The notes: generated by a model from the sequence alone, not told the origin. Counted from the first letter of the stretch, positions 33,475 through 43,922 are shown. The stretch: DNA of 64,000 bases from Collinsella aerofaciens (GCF_015552075.1 NZ_JADNDZ010000097.1:1-64000), one strand, 5' to 3'. A program made the numbers and translations.

Positions 33475-34977
33475 ATGAATGATGAGACGATGGGCCAAGA
33501 GGATGCGGCCCAAGATGCAGAAGCATGCGCCGAGGCCCTGGAGAGCCTAGACCAGATCGCGCTGGCCGAGATTGCGTTTGACGATTCGAGCGTTGATGTG
33601 CAGGATGAGCCGGAAATCGAGGCGCAGCCCGATGATCAGGATGCAAAAGACGATGGCGCCGCGCCCACCGAAGACGAGGCGAGGCACGAGGAATCCGAAT
33701 GCGAGGCCGACGACCAGCCCAAATCCGACACGAGCGAGGAAACCATCTTGCTCGACAGCTTGCCGGCCGAAGATTCGCTGACCCGCGAGCTCCCTGGCTT
33801 AGGCTCCGCGCCTGCCGTGGACGAGACCATCGCCATGGGCGATATTCCCCTGCCGTCCGTTCCCTCGGCACGCGAGGCCGAGGTTCGTCATCGCAAGATG
33901 TCGCCCAAGCGCCGCAATCTGATGGTCGCTGGCGTTGTGGCCGTCGCGCTCGTCGCCGGCGGCGCAGGCTATGCTGCCTGGAACGGATATCAGCAAGAGC
34001 AGGCTGCCGCTGTCGCCGCCAGTGCACACACGATGATGTCGGTGCAGATTGGCGTGCATGCCACGGGCCTCGACTGCTCAACTGGCTCCAAGATTCCCGT
34101 ACAGGTGAGCGGGCAGGATTCCGACGGTTCTTCTGTGAGCGAAACGCTCTATGTTGACGAGCACGGCCGTGGCATCAAACTGCTACCCGGCGATTACACG
34201 CTCTCCATTGCCGCCTCCCCCATCGCGTCCGACGGCACCGTCTATACCGTGCCGACCACCAAGGCGCAGGTCACGATCAAGAGCGACGGACAGGATCTGA
34301 GTGCCCAGGCCACCTTTAAGCTCAAGGTGCCTTCGGCCGACACGGTGACTGACGACCAGATCGATGCCGCCGCCAAGTATGCCGAGGAGGGAGGCACGAG
34401 CTCCGCCGCGGCTGCCAAAGTGCTCCAGCAGGCGGCAACCGCACGGCGCGACGCCGCCGTCAATGCCGTGAGCGCGCAAAAGGCACAGGCAGCCCGCGAT
34501 GCTGACGCTCGCCACAAGGCAACCGACCTCTACCAGCTCGATATCCCCGTCGAGTGGTACGGCAAGGTCGAGACTTGGCAAAATGGCAGCACGCTATGCA
34601 TCTATCTTGCCGGCGACAGCGATACGCCGATTGTGACGCTCGTCGCGGTGCGCGAGGGCGAGAGCTTTACGCCCGATGAGGGCGATACGGTTTTTGGTGC
34701 GGCCAATCTAGGCAACGGTTATACCGTCTACGCCAGCGGCCCCGTCTATCCGTACGTGGTGCCCCAGACCATCAACGGACGGACGCAGAATCCCGTGTCA
34801 ACCTACCCCATGGACACGGCCATTGAGCTTGTCGAGCTCACGACCGGTAACCGCTACACCTATAGCCAGATCAAGAACGTACTGGTCGGCAAAGACGGCA
34901 AGGCAGACGCCGCGACCAAACTTGAGACCGACTACCTCGCGCAAATCCTGCTGCCGAGTATCAAAGCCCAGGACTAG
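33475..34977 (+). CDS. Membrane-anchored protein with acidic cytoplasmic domain
   Basis: A 500-residue protein. Residues ~1-140 are strongly acidic and disordered, rich in Asp, Glu and Gln. A basic patch (RHRKMSPKRR) precedes one membrane span (~150-170). The outer part has a beta-rich domain, an Ala/Lys helical segment (~300-345) and a C-terminal domain of about 150 residues. The gene stands alone after a terminator. The ETILLD and DETIAM elements look like phosphothreonine sites that FHA domains read, so it could be a client of the kinase/FHA systems. That is inference. No family is recognised. Confidence 0.75.
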   Translation: MNDETMGQEDAAQDAEACAEALESLDQIALAEIAFDDSSVDVQDEPEIEAQPDDQDAKDDGAAPTEDEARHEESECEADDQPKSDTSEETILLDSLPAEDSLTRELPGLGSAPAVDETIAMGDIPLPSVPSAREAEVRHRKMSPKRRNLMVAGVVAVALVAGGAGYAAWNGYQQEQAAAVAASAHTMMSVQIGVHATGLDCSTGSKIPVQVSGQDSDGSSVSETLYVDEHGRGIKLLPGDYTLSIAASPIASDGTVYTVPTTKAQVTIKSDGQDLSAQATFKLKVPSADTVTDDQIDAAAKYAEEGGTSSAAAAKVLQQAATARRDAAVNAVSAQKAQAARDADARHKATDLYQLDIPVEWYGKVETWQNGSTLCIYLAGDSDTPIVTLVAVREGESFTPDEGDTVFGAANLGNGYTVYASGPVYPYVVPQTINGRTQNPVSTYPMDTAIELVELTTGNRYTYSQIKNVLVGKDGKADAATKLETDYLAQILLPSIKAQD

Positions 34978-35050
34978 CCTGGCGCAGCAAGGTGCTCCCC
35001 AACCGTGATGAAGGAGCCAGGAAGTCCTGACCCCACAGGTCCATAGATGA

Positions 35051-36403
35051 TTAGGCAAGGAGCCACTTCCATGCGGGCGTAACGTGTACCACACCGTGCT
35101 CGCATGGAATATCGGTCTGTTCATCCATGGTAACGATTGCCGACTCGCCAAGATCAAACTGGGCCATCGCGGCATCGAGCGCGGCAATTTCGCGCTCGCG
35201 CGTTTTCTCGCTTGTCATATCCACACTTACCTGAATCAGGCCGTAAGCCTGCATGAGCAGTGCATCCCCAGTCACAAAGTCCACCTCATGGCTTTTATTC
35301 TTATCTTTAATCAGCAGGCGGCAAACCGAACCGGGCCGCACGGCGGGGGTCCTTCTTCTGAGCGCATTGAACACCGCGGTCTCGAGCCTCTGACCATGAT
35401 CCAATGCCGATGCGGGGGAGAACGCTCCGAACATCGCAGGATCGACGGCGTAGACCTTAGACGCAGACCGCGTATTATTTGCAAGCGAACGCGTGAACTC
35501 CGGCACCGAAAACAGCAGGTAGGCGTCCTCGTAATACTCAAGTAAGTCGCTGAGCGTATTTCGACTGACGGATATCTGTCTGCTCTTGAACTCGTTGTAC
35601 ACTTTGTTCACTGACAGCTCTCGTCCCGAAGATGCCATGCACCGCGCCAGAAACAGCGAGGCCAAACGGGGGTTCTTGACGTCGTAACGTTCAACGACGT
35701 CCATGGCGACCGTTCGCGACGCATATTCCTGTAGCAGCTGAATCGCGTCTGCGGGCGTCTGCTCAAGTGTCGCGATGAATCCCCCTCGCTCGAGATATCC
35801 GACCAGATGGTGTCGGAGCAACGCTGCATCGCTCGAGGAGAAGGGTGCGTTCGACTCAGGAACGCTCCCCGTCTTATATCGGACGTATTCCGAAAAACTC
35901 AACGGAAAAAGCTCTCGCACAAGAGAACGGCCCCTGAACTCGCTCTTAAGTTCTGAGGACAGCATCTTAGAAGAAGATCCCGTCACGTAAACGGTCGCTT
36001 TCTCCGTATCGACTACACGCCGCAGAAACGCACCCCATTCGGGAATTTCCTGGATCTCGTCAAAGAAAATGTAAGCGCCCTCGGTTCGAGCAACAGGATA
36101 CAGTGCATAGAACGTGTCGAGCACGTCCGCCAGCAGCGATGGCTCATACGGGCGCAAGCGCTCATCCTCAAAATTGAAGTAAAGCATCCGGTCAAGCTCG
36201 ACGCCCCGGCTCTGAAGCCGCCGCATCTCCTGATACAGGCGATACGTCTTTCCACAACGGCGGGCCCCCACAATCACATTTACGATGTTGTCGCGCTTTG
36301 GCTCCTGTGGGTTTCCTAGATCAAGGTCTCGCTCAAAGACCTGCGGAACCCCCTGCTGTTCAAAGTCCTTTATTTTCTGGGCGATCAAGTCGTTGAATGC
36401 CAT
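35051..36403 (-). CDS. AAA-type ATPase with DUF4143 C-terminus
   Basis: A 450-residue protein. The N-terminal domain has Walker A GARRCGKT (about 45-52) and Walker B AYIFFDEIQEIP, with the sensor motif VYVTGSSSKML. A winged-helix and nuclease-like DUF4143 region follows, with KDKNKSHEVDFV near residue 370. This matches the large family of stand-alone AAA_14/DUF4143 ATPases that are patchily distributed and of unknown role, often suspected in defence or mobile-DNA biology. It is monocistronic with a promoter-overlapping palindrome. The coding style is less GC-biased than neighbouring housekeeping genes, hinting at transfer. Confidence 0.88.
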   Translation of the reverse strand: MAFNDLIAQKIKDFEQQGVPQVFERDLDLGNPQEPKRDNIVNVIVGARRCGKTYRLYQEMRRLQSRGVELDRMLYFNFEDERLRPYEPSLLADVLDTFYALYPVARTEGAYIFFDEIQEIPEWGAFLRRVVDTEKATVYVTGSSSKMLSSELKSEFRGRSLVRELFPLSFSEYVRYKTGSVPESNAPFSSSDAALLRHHLVGYLERGGFIATLEQTPADAIQLLQEYASRTVAMDVVERYDVKNPRLASLFLARCMASSGRELSVNKVYNEFKSRQISVSRNTLSDLLEYYEDAYLLFSVPEFTRSLANNTRSASKVYAVDPAMFGAFSPASALDHGQRLETAVFNALRRRTPAVRPGSVCRLLIKDKNKSHEVDFVTGDALLMQAYGLIQVSVDMTSEKTREREIAALDAAMAQFDLGESAIVTMDEQTDIPCEHGVVHVTPAWKWLLA

Positions 36404-36425
36404 GATTCTCCAATCTTGCTCTCTG

Positions 36426-36457
36426 GCTAATCAAGATTATACTGTTTCTTGATTAGC
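36426..36457 (-). promoter_or_regulatory. Palindrome overlapping the ATPase promoter
   Basis: GCTAATCAAGA (36426-36436) and TCTTGATTAGC (36447-36457) are perfect inverted repeats around 10 bases. The loop region read on the minus strand gives TATAAT, a consensus -10. A further CTTGATTAATGATTAAG follows upstream. This looks like a repressor site on the ATPase promoter. Confidence 0.65.
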
Positions 36458-36601
36458 TGGAAAACAAGATTTCGTTTGACTTGATTAATGATTAAGCAAG
36501 TTTTCTGCTACCGCCCCGAAGGATGTCGAACGGCTGAGGGGCCAAACACAAACGCCTCTAGCCAACAGAAACGCGCGGTTCAGTCAGCTAGAGGACGTTT
36601 C

Positions 36602-36796
36602 CTAGTTCCACGGGTCGGCTTCGAACATCGGCTCGTGCTCGGGGCGGCGATCGCTGTAGGGATCGTAGCCGTCGTCGTCCTCGTTCTCGGCACGAATGAA
36701 AGGGTCGCGCGGCTTGGGTGCCGGCTTAGGCGCAGGCTTGGGTGCGGCGGGCGCCGCCTCGGTCGCCGGTGCGTTCGTCTTGTTCTCGTCTTTCAT
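36602..36796 (-). CDS. Small Pro/Ala/Lys-rich acidic-tailed protein
   Basis: A 64-residue protein; the ATG at 36796 is 8 bases after AAGGAG. Residues ~15-32 are a PKPAPK-type linker, and the C-terminal half is rich in Asp, Glu, Tyr and Pro and ends ADPWN. There is no membrane span or Cys. It lies directly after the clpB terminator on the same strand. The function is unknown. Confidence 0.6.
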   Translation of the reverse strand: MKDENKTNAPATEAAPAAPKPAPKPAPKPRDPFIRAENEDDDGYDPYSDRRPEHEPMFEADPWN

Positions 36797-36845
36797 CTGC
36801 ATAGCTCCTTGCATCGCATCCGCTCAACATCATCGATTGTCGCAC

Positions 36846-36881
36846 GAAAAAGGGCGGCGGACCCAATTGGATCCGCCGCCC
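36846..36881 (-). terminator. Terminator of clpB
   Basis: On the minus strand GGGCGGCGGAT and GTCCGCCGCCC pair with a small AT loop and are followed by TTTTTT. It lies about 50 bases after the clpB stop. Confidence 0.93.
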
Positions 36882-36928
36882 TTGGCGTTTAGAGATGGCT
36901 GGCAGATTTTAAGGCATGTCCCAAAAAT

Positions 36929-39556
36929 CTACTCGGCGTCGGGAACCTCGTAGGTGGCCGCCGGCGTGCTGTCGCACACGACGGTAAAGCCGCCGTCCTT
37001 GTCGACGTCGACCGTCACCTGATCGCCCTCGCGCACCGTGCCGTCGATGATGGCGGCGGCGATGGCATCCACGACCTCGCGCTGGACCAGACGCTTGAGC
37101 GGACGGGCGCCAAAGACCGGGTCCAGGCCGCCCACGGCGAGCATCTGCTTGGCCGCCGGGGTGATGGCAAGCGTCATGCGCTCCTTGGCCAGACGTGCGC
37201 GGACGTCGGCGAGCTGGATGTCGACGATCTTCTCGATCTGCGCCATGCCGAGCGGATGGAACACCACGATATCGTCGATACGGTTGAGGAACTCGGGACG
37301 GAAGGTCTGGGCCATGGCCGCGTCGACCTGATGGCGCATCTCCTCCTCGTCCTTGCCGGACAGGTCGGCGATGGCCTTGGAGCCCACGTTGGACGTCATG
37401 ATGATGATCGTGTTCTTGAAGGACACCTGGCGACCCTGGCCATCGGTCAGACGGCCGTCGTCAAGCACCTGCAGCAGCACGTTGAAGACATCCGGGTGAG
37501 CCTTCTCCATCTCGTCGAGCAAGATCACGGAGTACGGACGACGGCGCACGGCCTCGGTGAGCTGGCCGCCCTCGTCGTAACCCACGTATCCCGGGGGCGC
37601 ACCGATCAGACGCTGGACGCTGAACTTCTCCATGTACTCGGACATGTCGATACGCACGAGCGCGCGCTCATCGTCGAACAGGCACTCGGCCAGTGCCTTG
37701 GCGAGCTCGGTCTTGCCCACGCCGGTGGGGCCCAGGAAGAAGAAGCTGCCGATGGGCTTGTCCGGGTCGGAGAGGCCCGCACGGCTGCGGCGCACGGCCG
37801 CGGCAACGGCGGAGACGGCCTCGTCCTGGCCGATGACGCGCTTGTGCAGCTCGCCCTCCAAGCCCTTGAGCTTGTCGAGCTCGCCCTGCATCATCTTGGA
37901 GACGGGCACGCCGGTCCAGGCGCTTACGACCTCGGCAATCTCATCGGAGGTCACCTGCTCGTTCAGGCCTTCGCCGTCCTGCTCCTTCTGCGCCTCGAGC
38001 GCGGCCTCGGACTCCTGAATCTGCTGCTGCAGACCCGGGATCACAGCGTAGCGCAGCTCGGACGCACGGCCCAGATCGCCATTGCGCGTCGCGCGCTCCT
38101 CCTCGCTCTTGGCCTCGTCGAGCTGGCCCTTGAGCTCCTGCACGTGGTCGATGGCGTTCTTTTGGTTGAGCCAACCGGCCTTTTGCACGTTGAGCTTTTC
38201 CTGGACCTCGGCAATCTCCTGACGCAGGGCCTCCAGACGCTCCTTGGAGGCGTCATCGGTCTCCTTCATGAGTGCCTGCTCCTCGATCTGCAGCTGGGTG
38301 AGCTGACGCGTGGTGGCGTCAATCTCGACCGGCATGCTGTCGAGCTCCATGCGCAGGCGGCTTGCCGCCTCATCGACCAGGTCGATGGCCTTGTCGGGCA
38401 GGAAACGGTCGGCGATGTAGCGATCGGAGAGGTCGGCAGCCGCCACGAGCGCGCCATCGGTGATATGCACGCCGTGGAAGATCTCGTACTTCTCCTTGAG
38501 GCCACGCAGGATCGAGATGGTGTCCTCGACGGTAGGCTCGCTGACCATCACGGTCTGGAAACGACGGGCGAGCGCCGCGTCCTTCTCGATGTACTTGCGG
38601 TATTCGTCGAGCGTGGTCGCGCCGATCGCATGCAGGTCGCCACGGGCAAGCGCCGGCTTGAGGATGTTGCCGGCGTCCATAGAGCCCTCGGTGGCACCCG
38701 CGCCCACGATGGTGTGGAGCTCATCGATGAACAGGATGACCTTGCCCTCGGACTTTTGCACTTCCTTGAGCACGGCCTTCAAGCGGTCCTCGAACTCGCC
38801 GCGGTACTTGGCACCGGCGACCAGCGCGCTCATGTCGAGCTCGATGAGGTCGCGGTCGCGCAGGGTGCTCGGCACGTCGCCGGCCACGATACGCTGGGCG
38901 ATGCCCTCGACGATGGCCGTCTTGCCGACGCCCGGCTCGCCGATGAGCACAGGGTTGTTCTTGGTGCGACGGGACAGGACCTGGATGGTACGACGGATCT
39001 CGTCGGTACGGCCGATGACAGGGTCGAGCTTGCCGGCGCGGGCAAGGTCGCAGATGTTGCGTCCGTACTGCTCCAGCGCCTCAAACTGGGTCTTGTCCTC
39101 GGCAGACGTCACGCGGTCATCGCCACGCAACTCCTCGTAGACCTGCTCGATGCGCTCCTTGGTCACGCCGGCGTCGCGCAGCACGCGGCCCGCCTCGCCC
39201 TTGTCCTCGGCAAGCGCCATCAGCAAATGCTCGGTCACCACAAAGCTGTCGCCCATCTTGGTGGCCTTCTTCTCGGCCTTCTCGATGACGCGGACGAGCT
39301 CATTGGAAAGGCCCATCTGCTGACCCTCGCCCGAAACCTTGGGCGCGTGGTCGATGGCGTCTTGCGTGGAACGCGCAAGCTGTGCCGGGTCGGCACCGAT
39401 GCGCTCGATGATCACGGAGATATTGCGCTCGCCGGCACCGAGCAGGGCAGACAGCAGGTGAATCGGCTCCACCGCGCCGGCCTGCGCGTCAGCGGCCGTG
39501 CTCATGGCGGTCTGCAGCGCCTCGCGCGACGTCATTGCTAGCTTATCGATTCTCAT
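36929..39556 (-). CDS. clpB: ATP-dependent disaggregase ClpB
   Basis: An 875-residue protein of normal ClpB length. The order is an N-terminal double Clp repeat (1-150), AAA1 with Walker A GEPGVGKT and [11 protein letters not shown], a coiled middle domain (about 410-530) with heptads, and AAA2 with [16 protein letters not shown] and [14 protein letters not shown]. The C-terminal subdomain has [11 protein letters not shown]. It rescues aggregated proteins with DnaK/DnaJ/GrpE. The upstream region shares a 27-bp element with dnaK, which points to HspR control. It is monocistronic with its own terminator. Confidence 0.98.
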   Translation of the reverse strand: MRIDKLAMTSREALQTAMSTAADAQAGAVEPIHLLSALLGAGERNISVIIERIGADPAQLARSTQDAIDHAPKVSGEGQQMGLSNELVRVIEKAEKKATKMGDSFVVTEHLLMALAEDKGEAGRVLRDAGVTKERIEQVYEELRGDDRVTSAEDKTQFEALEQYGRNICDLARAGKLDPVIGRTDEIRRTIQVLSRRTKNNPVLIGEPGVGKTAIVEGIAQRIVAGDVPSTLRDRDLIELDMSALVAGAKYRGEFEDRLKAVLKEVQKSEGKVILFIDELHTIVGAGATEGSMDAGNILKPALARGDLHAIGATTLDEYRKYIEKDAALARRFQTVMVSEPTVEDTISILRGLKEKYEIFHGVHITDGALVAAADLSDRYIADRFLPDKAIDLVDEAASRLRMELDSMPVEIDATTRQLTQLQIEEQALMKETDDASKERLEALRQEIAEVQEKLNVQKAGWLNQKNAIDHVQELKGQLDEAKSEEERATRNGDLGRASELRYAVIPGLQQQIQESEAALEAQKEQDGEGLNEQVTSDEIAEVVSAWTGVPVSKMMQGELDKLKGLEGELHKRVIGQDEAVSAVAAAVRRSRAGLSDPDKPIGSFFFLGPTGVGKTELAKALAECLFDDERALVRIDMSEYMEKFSVQRLIGAPPGYVGYDEGGQLTEAVRRRPYSVILLDEMEKAHPDVFNVLLQVLDDGRLTDGQGRQVSFKNTIIIMTSNVGSKAIADLSGKDEEEMRHQVDAAMAQTFRPEFLNRIDDIVVFHPLGMAQIEKIVDIQLADVRARLAKERMTLAITPAAKQMLAVGGLDPVFGARPLKRLVQREVVDAIAAAIIDGTVREGDQVTVDVDKDGGFTVVCDSTPAATYEVPDAE

Positions 39557-39645
39557 GGAATCACCTCTCTTGGGGCGGCCGCCCTACGGGGCGGCTTCAC
39601 GTTGTTCGAGAAGTATTGTTGCCAGCTTTGTACGATCTTATACAC

Positions 39646-39672
39646 AAATCTAAGTCTCTATATATAAGATTT
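39646..39672 (-). promoter_or_regulatory. Putative HspR operator upstream of clpB
   Basis: A 27-base element AAATCTAAG...TATAAGATTT, with outer arms AAATCT and AGATTT, lies 90 bases before clpB. An almost identical element at 48610-48636 precedes dnaK. Sharing between the two chaperone operons, one of which encodes HspR, makes it the likely HspR (HAIR-type) site. It differs from the Streptomyces HAIR sequence. Confidence 0.65.
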
Positions 39673-40381
39673 TCTGAGTGCTCTCATGACATGGAAAATC
39701 ACCACAAAGGGGACAGGCGCGCTCACCCGCTGCGGCCTCATCCCCTTACTATCTCAATCTGTAACATCTAGCGACTGTTTATGGCTCCAGATGTTACAAA
39801 TCAAGATGAAATGACCAGCGGCGCCCGTTCGTCTCAATCTGTAACACCTACTCGGCAAATTAGGGTCTAACTGTTACAGATCGAGACAAACCAAGAACCA
39901 CCACAAAGGTGCCCGTCCCCTTTGTGGTGGTCCAGAGAAGAATCAGCCCCGATTAAAAGAGGCGACATCAAGCCCAGTCTACGTTTGGCGATCCCAAGAT
40001 CCAACGAGAACACAGCGACAAAATCGAGAGCCACCGATAGCCCGTTCGCGCAGATATAGATGGAGATTCAAGACAAGGGTGCCGGCTTAAACGGCTTGGT
40101 TATCGTACGCCACAATACTCTCGTCATCGTCCCTGTCGTTTTTATAGTGCTTATAGTGAAAATAGCGGGTTTAGTGAGAATAGTATTGCGCAAAACTCGT
40201 GAACTCAATTTTGACCCCTCGCCCAGAATGAGGGGAGGCAAATATTCCTATTAGAGATCAAATCGAAGCCCAATAGGGCCTTTTAGCCCTCTCATTCCGG
40301 GCGGTCGCTTTCTTTTGAATATTGTCGTAAGCTTGTATCATTTATCTTAATGATTGCATATTGCATGAGAGGTGCCCCACC
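39673..40381. other. Long intergenic region before a small anchored protein
   Basis: No gene with a convincing ribosome site is seen. The stretch holds repeat block A (39751-40060) and an inverted repeat with arms near 40217-40236 and 40290-40308 (GCCCAGAATGAGGGG type). Confidence 0.5.
39751..40060. repeat. Palindromic repeat block A (two 57-bp units, 80-bp period)
   Basis: Units at 39751-39807 and 39831-39887 each have arms TCTCAATCTGTAACA and TGTTACAGATCGAGA (with changes) around ~19 bases. Their starts are exactly 80 bases apart. They are followed by CCACCACAAAGG...CTTTGTGGTGG, another inverted repeat, and by a tail that also occurs in block B. The block is a diverged duplicate of 41081-41460, on the other side of the gene at 40382. 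Confidence 0.85.
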
Positions 40382-41029
40382 GTGAAACGCTCCACCTATA
40401 TCGGCCTGCTCGTCTTAGCGTTTGCAATTACCGCAGTCGGCGTGGGCATTATCTATCTCGCATTTCTCCCTGCCTCGGCAACGCAGGCGGCGGTTGAAAC
40501 CGTAAGCTACCCCATCGAAATCCTCACCGATATCGTCAAACCCGATTCAATCACCGTCGATTTCGACGGTACGCCCGCAGCGCTTGGGGTCAGTAACTAT
40601 CCCCGAATCGAACTTGGAGCCACGCGCTATACCCAAGATGAGCAGCTTATCGGCAAGGCAACCAGTTTACTCAAAGGCAAGACGTTTAAGCGATGGTACG
40701 GCGCCGCAATATATCGAGCCAAGAAAGGCCAAATGAATGGCGGGTATTATTCGACCCTTGAACTCGATGCGGCAAACGGGAGCAGACTGTGCAACGTTTC
40801 ATACGACCCCGGCTACGTGGACAACGAAGGGCCGGGAGTCTATATCTCGGATGGCAACGTGATCTACGTCATGGAAGGCGACCAGACGGCAGTCGTCGAT
40901 TTTATGGATCGGTGTACCGAGGATGCCTACGAACAAACTTGCGAGCCCGATCCACAGACAGCGCGCGACAGTGGCTCAGCACGCACTTGGCTATTTGACG
41001 ATGAAATAACCTGGGCCCCATCGAAATAA
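40382..41029 (+). CDS. Small membrane-anchored extracytoplasmic protein
   Basis: A 215-residue protein with a GTG start after AGAGGTG. The N-terminus (MKRSTYIGLL...) is one membrane span or uncleaved signal (~5-30), followed by an external domain of ~185 residues. It has Tyr/Gly-rich segments and four Cys that could form disulfides. I recognise no family. The gene is isolated and bracketed by two copies of the same repeat block, which suggests it moved or was duplicated with that DNA. Confidence 0.65.
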   Translation: MKRSTYIGLLVLAFAITAVGVGIIYLAFLPASATQAAVETVSYPIEILTDIVKPDSITVDFDGTPAALGVSNYPRIELGATRYTQDEQLIGKATSLLKGKTFKRWYGAAIYRAKKGQMNGGYYSTLELDAANGSRLCNVSYDPGYVDNEGPGVYISDGNVIYVMEGDQTAVVDFMDRCTEDAYEQTCEPDPQTARDSGSARTWLFDDEITWAPSK

Positions 41030-41080
41030 GGACCCGCCAGGCAGGCACCTTTGTGGTGGTTTCGGTTCCGATGTTCCACT

Positions 41081-41460
41081 GTCTCGATCTGTAACATCTA
41101 GCGGCCCTTTTCAATCCTAGATGTTACAGATTGAGATGAAATGATCGGCTGCGGACGTTTGTCTCAATCTGTAACAACTAATCGGCAAATTGGGGTCCAG
41201 ATGTTACAGATCGAGATTAACCGCGAAGCCTCATCCGATAATCTCAATCTGTAACACCAGGCCCACATCTAACAGCCAAGGCGTTACAGATCGAGACAAA
41301 AGAAACCACCACAAAGGTGCCTGTCCCCAATGTGGTAGTTTTCGAAAAAAGAAGCCGCCCCGATAACAGGGGCGGCATCAAGCAAGTCTATTTATTAGCG
41401 TCCCTCAAGACCCAACGAGAACGCAGAAATGTAGCCCGGAGCCACCCTTTGCCGAACGCG
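41081..41460. repeat. Palindromic repeat block B (three 57-bp units, 80-bp period)
   Basis: Units begin at 41081, 41161 and 41241 and are each 57 bases, so the 80-base period holds across all three. Units 1 and 2, and the 23-base spacer between them, resemble the two units of block A. The third unit has no partner there. The tail has CCACCACAAAGGTGCC, then GCCGCCCC-GATAACAG-GGGCGGC (terminator-like), then sequence matching block A. Confidence 0.85.
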
Positions 41461-41521
41461 ACCCTCGCGAAGCGCGTGAGCGGGCGGGAAAGGGTAAGCC
41501 CCGGGCGGACAATTAAGTGCG

Positions 41522-43822
41522 TTACTCGGCAGCGGCTTTGAACTTGTTGTAGTTGATCAGGCAGCCGGCCTTGACGATGGCACGCTCCTCTGCCGTCATA
41601 TCGGCAATGTAGAGCTCAATCTGCTCGACCGCACCATCGGCGCGAACCACGTAAGCGGCGATGTCCTTCAGGTCGCCGTCGAGCGCGGCGCGGATACCCG
41701 GCACAAAGACGTAGTCGCCCACCTCAAAGCTGGGCTCGGCCTCCATCTGGAAGGGCACCATGCCCCAGTTCATCACGTTGGAGCGATAGCGCTTGGTGGC
41801 GTACTCGTGGACGATGTTGGCCAGGCCGCCAATTACGCGCTGGCAGCTCGCGGCCTGCTCGCGGGCAGAACCGTCACCGGGCTTCTTGGCATAGAGCATG
41901 GAGCCGTACTCAGTCGCCTTGGCATCGGCCGCGACACCCGCGCCGGTCAGCGCCTCAAACACGCTGGCAAGCTCGGCATCGAGTGCCACCAGGTCGCCCG
42001 CTGCCTCGCCGGCAATGCGGCGCTTTTCCACCGCGTCGACCTCCTTGGAGCGGCCCACGTAGGCAGGGTCGCGACGGCTGAGCGTAAACTCGGCCAGACC
42101 CAGCGGGTTGGAGCGGAAGGAGCTCGTCTCGCCCGAGGGAATGAGCTCGTCGGTCGTAGTGACCGGGTCCATGATCTTGGAGCACACCTTGAGCAGGATG
42201 TCGTCGCCGAGAGGCTCCATCGCGGGCCACGGCTTGATGTTGGGGCCCTCGACCAGCTCGTCGGCCGGCTCAGCCTTGCCAAAGCCCCAGTACACGCGCT
42301 TCTTGTACGGCGCGTCGTCAAAGGTGTACTCGCAGGCCTCGTCCCAAGTCTCCTCGGGCAGGTCGGTCGCCGGCGTCAGGACGCCGCCGTTGGCAGCCGT
42401 CGCCGCAATGGAGCGGGCGTCCATCAGGGCCACGGCGCTCAGCTGACCGTTGCCCGGCTTGGAACCCTCGCGATTGGGGAAGTTGCGCGTGGTGTGGCGG
42501 ATCGAAAGGCCGTTGTTGGCAGGCGTGTCGCCGGCGCCGAAGCACGGGCCGCAGAATGCCGTGCGCACAATCGCGCCGGCCTCCATAAGGTCGTAGATGT
42601 AGCCGCGGCGTGTAAGCTCGAGTGCCACGGGCTGGCTCGTGGGATAGACCGACAGCGAAAACTCGCCGCAGCCAGTGTTAGCGCCCTTGAGCACGCGAGC
42701 AGCCTGGACCACGGAGTCGTAGTTGCCGCCCGAGCAGCCGGCGATAACGCCCTGCTGCACGTGCAGCTTGCCGTCGACGATCTTGTCGAGCAGGCTAAAG
42801 TGCGTCTTGCCCTCGCCGATCTTGGCGGCCTCGAGCTCCACCTCATGCAGGATGTCCTCGAGGTTCTCGTTGAGCTCGTCGATCTCAAAGCCGTTAGAAG
42901 GATGGAACGGCAACGCGATCATGGGCTTGATACTCGACAGATCGACTTCGACGCAGCCGTCGTAGTAGGCAACATCGGCGGGCTTGAGCTCGCGGTAGTC
43001 CTCGCCGCGACCGTGCATGGTCAAAAACGCGTGCGTGTCCTCGTCGGTAGCCCAAATGGAGGAGAGGCAGGTGGTCTCGGTGGTCATGACATCGACGCCG
43101 TTGCGGTAGTCGGTCGTCATGCTCGCGATGCCGGGGCCTACGAACTCCATGACCCTGTTCTTAACGTAACCCTTGGCAAAGACGGCGCGGATGATGGCGA
43201 GCGCCACATCGTGTGGGCCAACGCCGGGGCGCGGGGCGCCCGTGAGGTAGATGGCAACGACGCCGGGATAGGCAACGTCGTAGGTGTCGCGCAGCAGCTG
43301 CTTTGCCAGCTCGCCACCGCCCTCGCCCACGGCCATGGTGCCCAGAGCGCCGTAGCGGGTGTGCGAGTCGGAGCCCAGGATCATCTTGCCACAGCCGGCG
43401 AAGTTCTCACGCATAAAGGAGTGGATGACGGCGATGTGCGGCGGGACGAAGATGCCGCCGTACTTCTTGGCCGCGGAAAGGCCAAAGACGTGGTCGTCCT
43501 CATTGATGGTGCCTCCCACGGCGCACAGCGAGTTATGGCAGTTGGTGAGCACGTAGGGCAGCGGGAACTGCTCCATGCCCGAGGCGCGCGCCGTCTGGAT
43601 GATGCCAACGAAGGTGATGTCGTGGCTCGCCATGGCGTCAAAGCGAATCTTGAGTGCCTCGGGGTCACCCGACGTGTTATGTGCCTGGAGGATCGAATAC
43701 GCGATGGTGCCGCGCTTGGCATCCTCGGGCGTCTGCGTAATACCGCGCTCGGCAGCCTCGGCCGCAGGCACAACCTCGCTGCCGCCGCGCAGGTAGATGC
43801 CGTCCTCGTACAGCTTGACCAT
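41522..43822 (-). CDS. Aconitase-family hydratase
   Basis: A 766-residue protein started at the ATG at 43822; an open frame upstream lacks a ribosome site. It has the aconitase Fe-S Cys pattern, a lone Cys in [10 protein letters not shown] and the pair in FCGPCFGAG, with [12 protein letters not shown] and [12 protein letters not shown] active-site segments. A swivel domain with RSNVMNWG follows. Length and order are closer to the putative hydratase YbhJ group than to AcnA. It probably interconverts a citrate/isocitrate-like acid; the exact substrate is uncertain. It is monocistronic. Confidence 0.85.
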   Translation of the reverse strand: MVKLYEDGIYLRGGSEVVPAAEAAERGITQTPEDAKRGTIAYSILQAHNTSGDPEALKIRFDAMASHDITFVGIIQTARASGMEQFPLPYVLTNCHNSLCAVGGTINEDDHVFGLSAAKKYGGIFVPPHIAVIHSFMRENFAGCGKMILGSDSHTRYGALGTMAVGEGGGELAKQLLRDTYDVAYPGVVAIYLTGAPRPGVGPHDVALAIIRAVFAKGYVKNRVMEFVGPGIASMTTDYRNGVDVMTTETTCLSSIWATDEDTHAFLTMHGRGEDYRELKPADVAYYDGCVEVDLSSIKPMIALPFHPSNGFEIDELNENLEDILHEVELEAAKIGEGKTHFSLLDKIVDGKLHVQQGVIAGCSGGNYDSVVQAARVLKGANTGCGEFSLSVYPTSQPVALELTRRGYIYDLMEAGAIVRTAFCGPCFGAGDTPANNGLSIRHTTRNFPNREGSKPGNGQLSAVALMDARSIAATAANGGVLTPATDLPEETWDEACEYTFDDAPYKKRVYWGFGKAEPADELVEGPNIKPWPAMEPLGDDILLKVCSKIMDPVTTTDELIPSGETSSFRSNPLGLAEFTLSRRDPAYVGRSKEVDAVEKRRIAGEAAGDLVALDAELASVFEALTGAGVAADAKATEYGSMLYAKKPGDGSAREQAASCQRVIGGLANIVHEYATKRYRSNVMNWGMVPFQMEAEPSFEVGDYVFVPGIRAALDGDLKDIAAYVVRADGAVEQIELYIADMTAEERAIVKAGCLINYNKFKAAAE

Positions 43823-43922
43823 ACTGTCTCCCACTCTGCCCAAAAGATTTGGGCGCATAGCATACATTCGTTCAATATCGTGCCATAGAACGGTTGCGAG
43901 TGGGTTATGAATCTGCACGTTC

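Noticed and set aside
40060-40254. 64-residue open frame before the anchored protein
   Set aside because: No ribosome site, no conserved motif, and it overlaps repeat-derived DNA.
39751-41297. CRISPR array
   Set aside because: Units are diverged palindromes of 57 bases with 23-base spacers that are related between blocks; there are no cas genes nearby.
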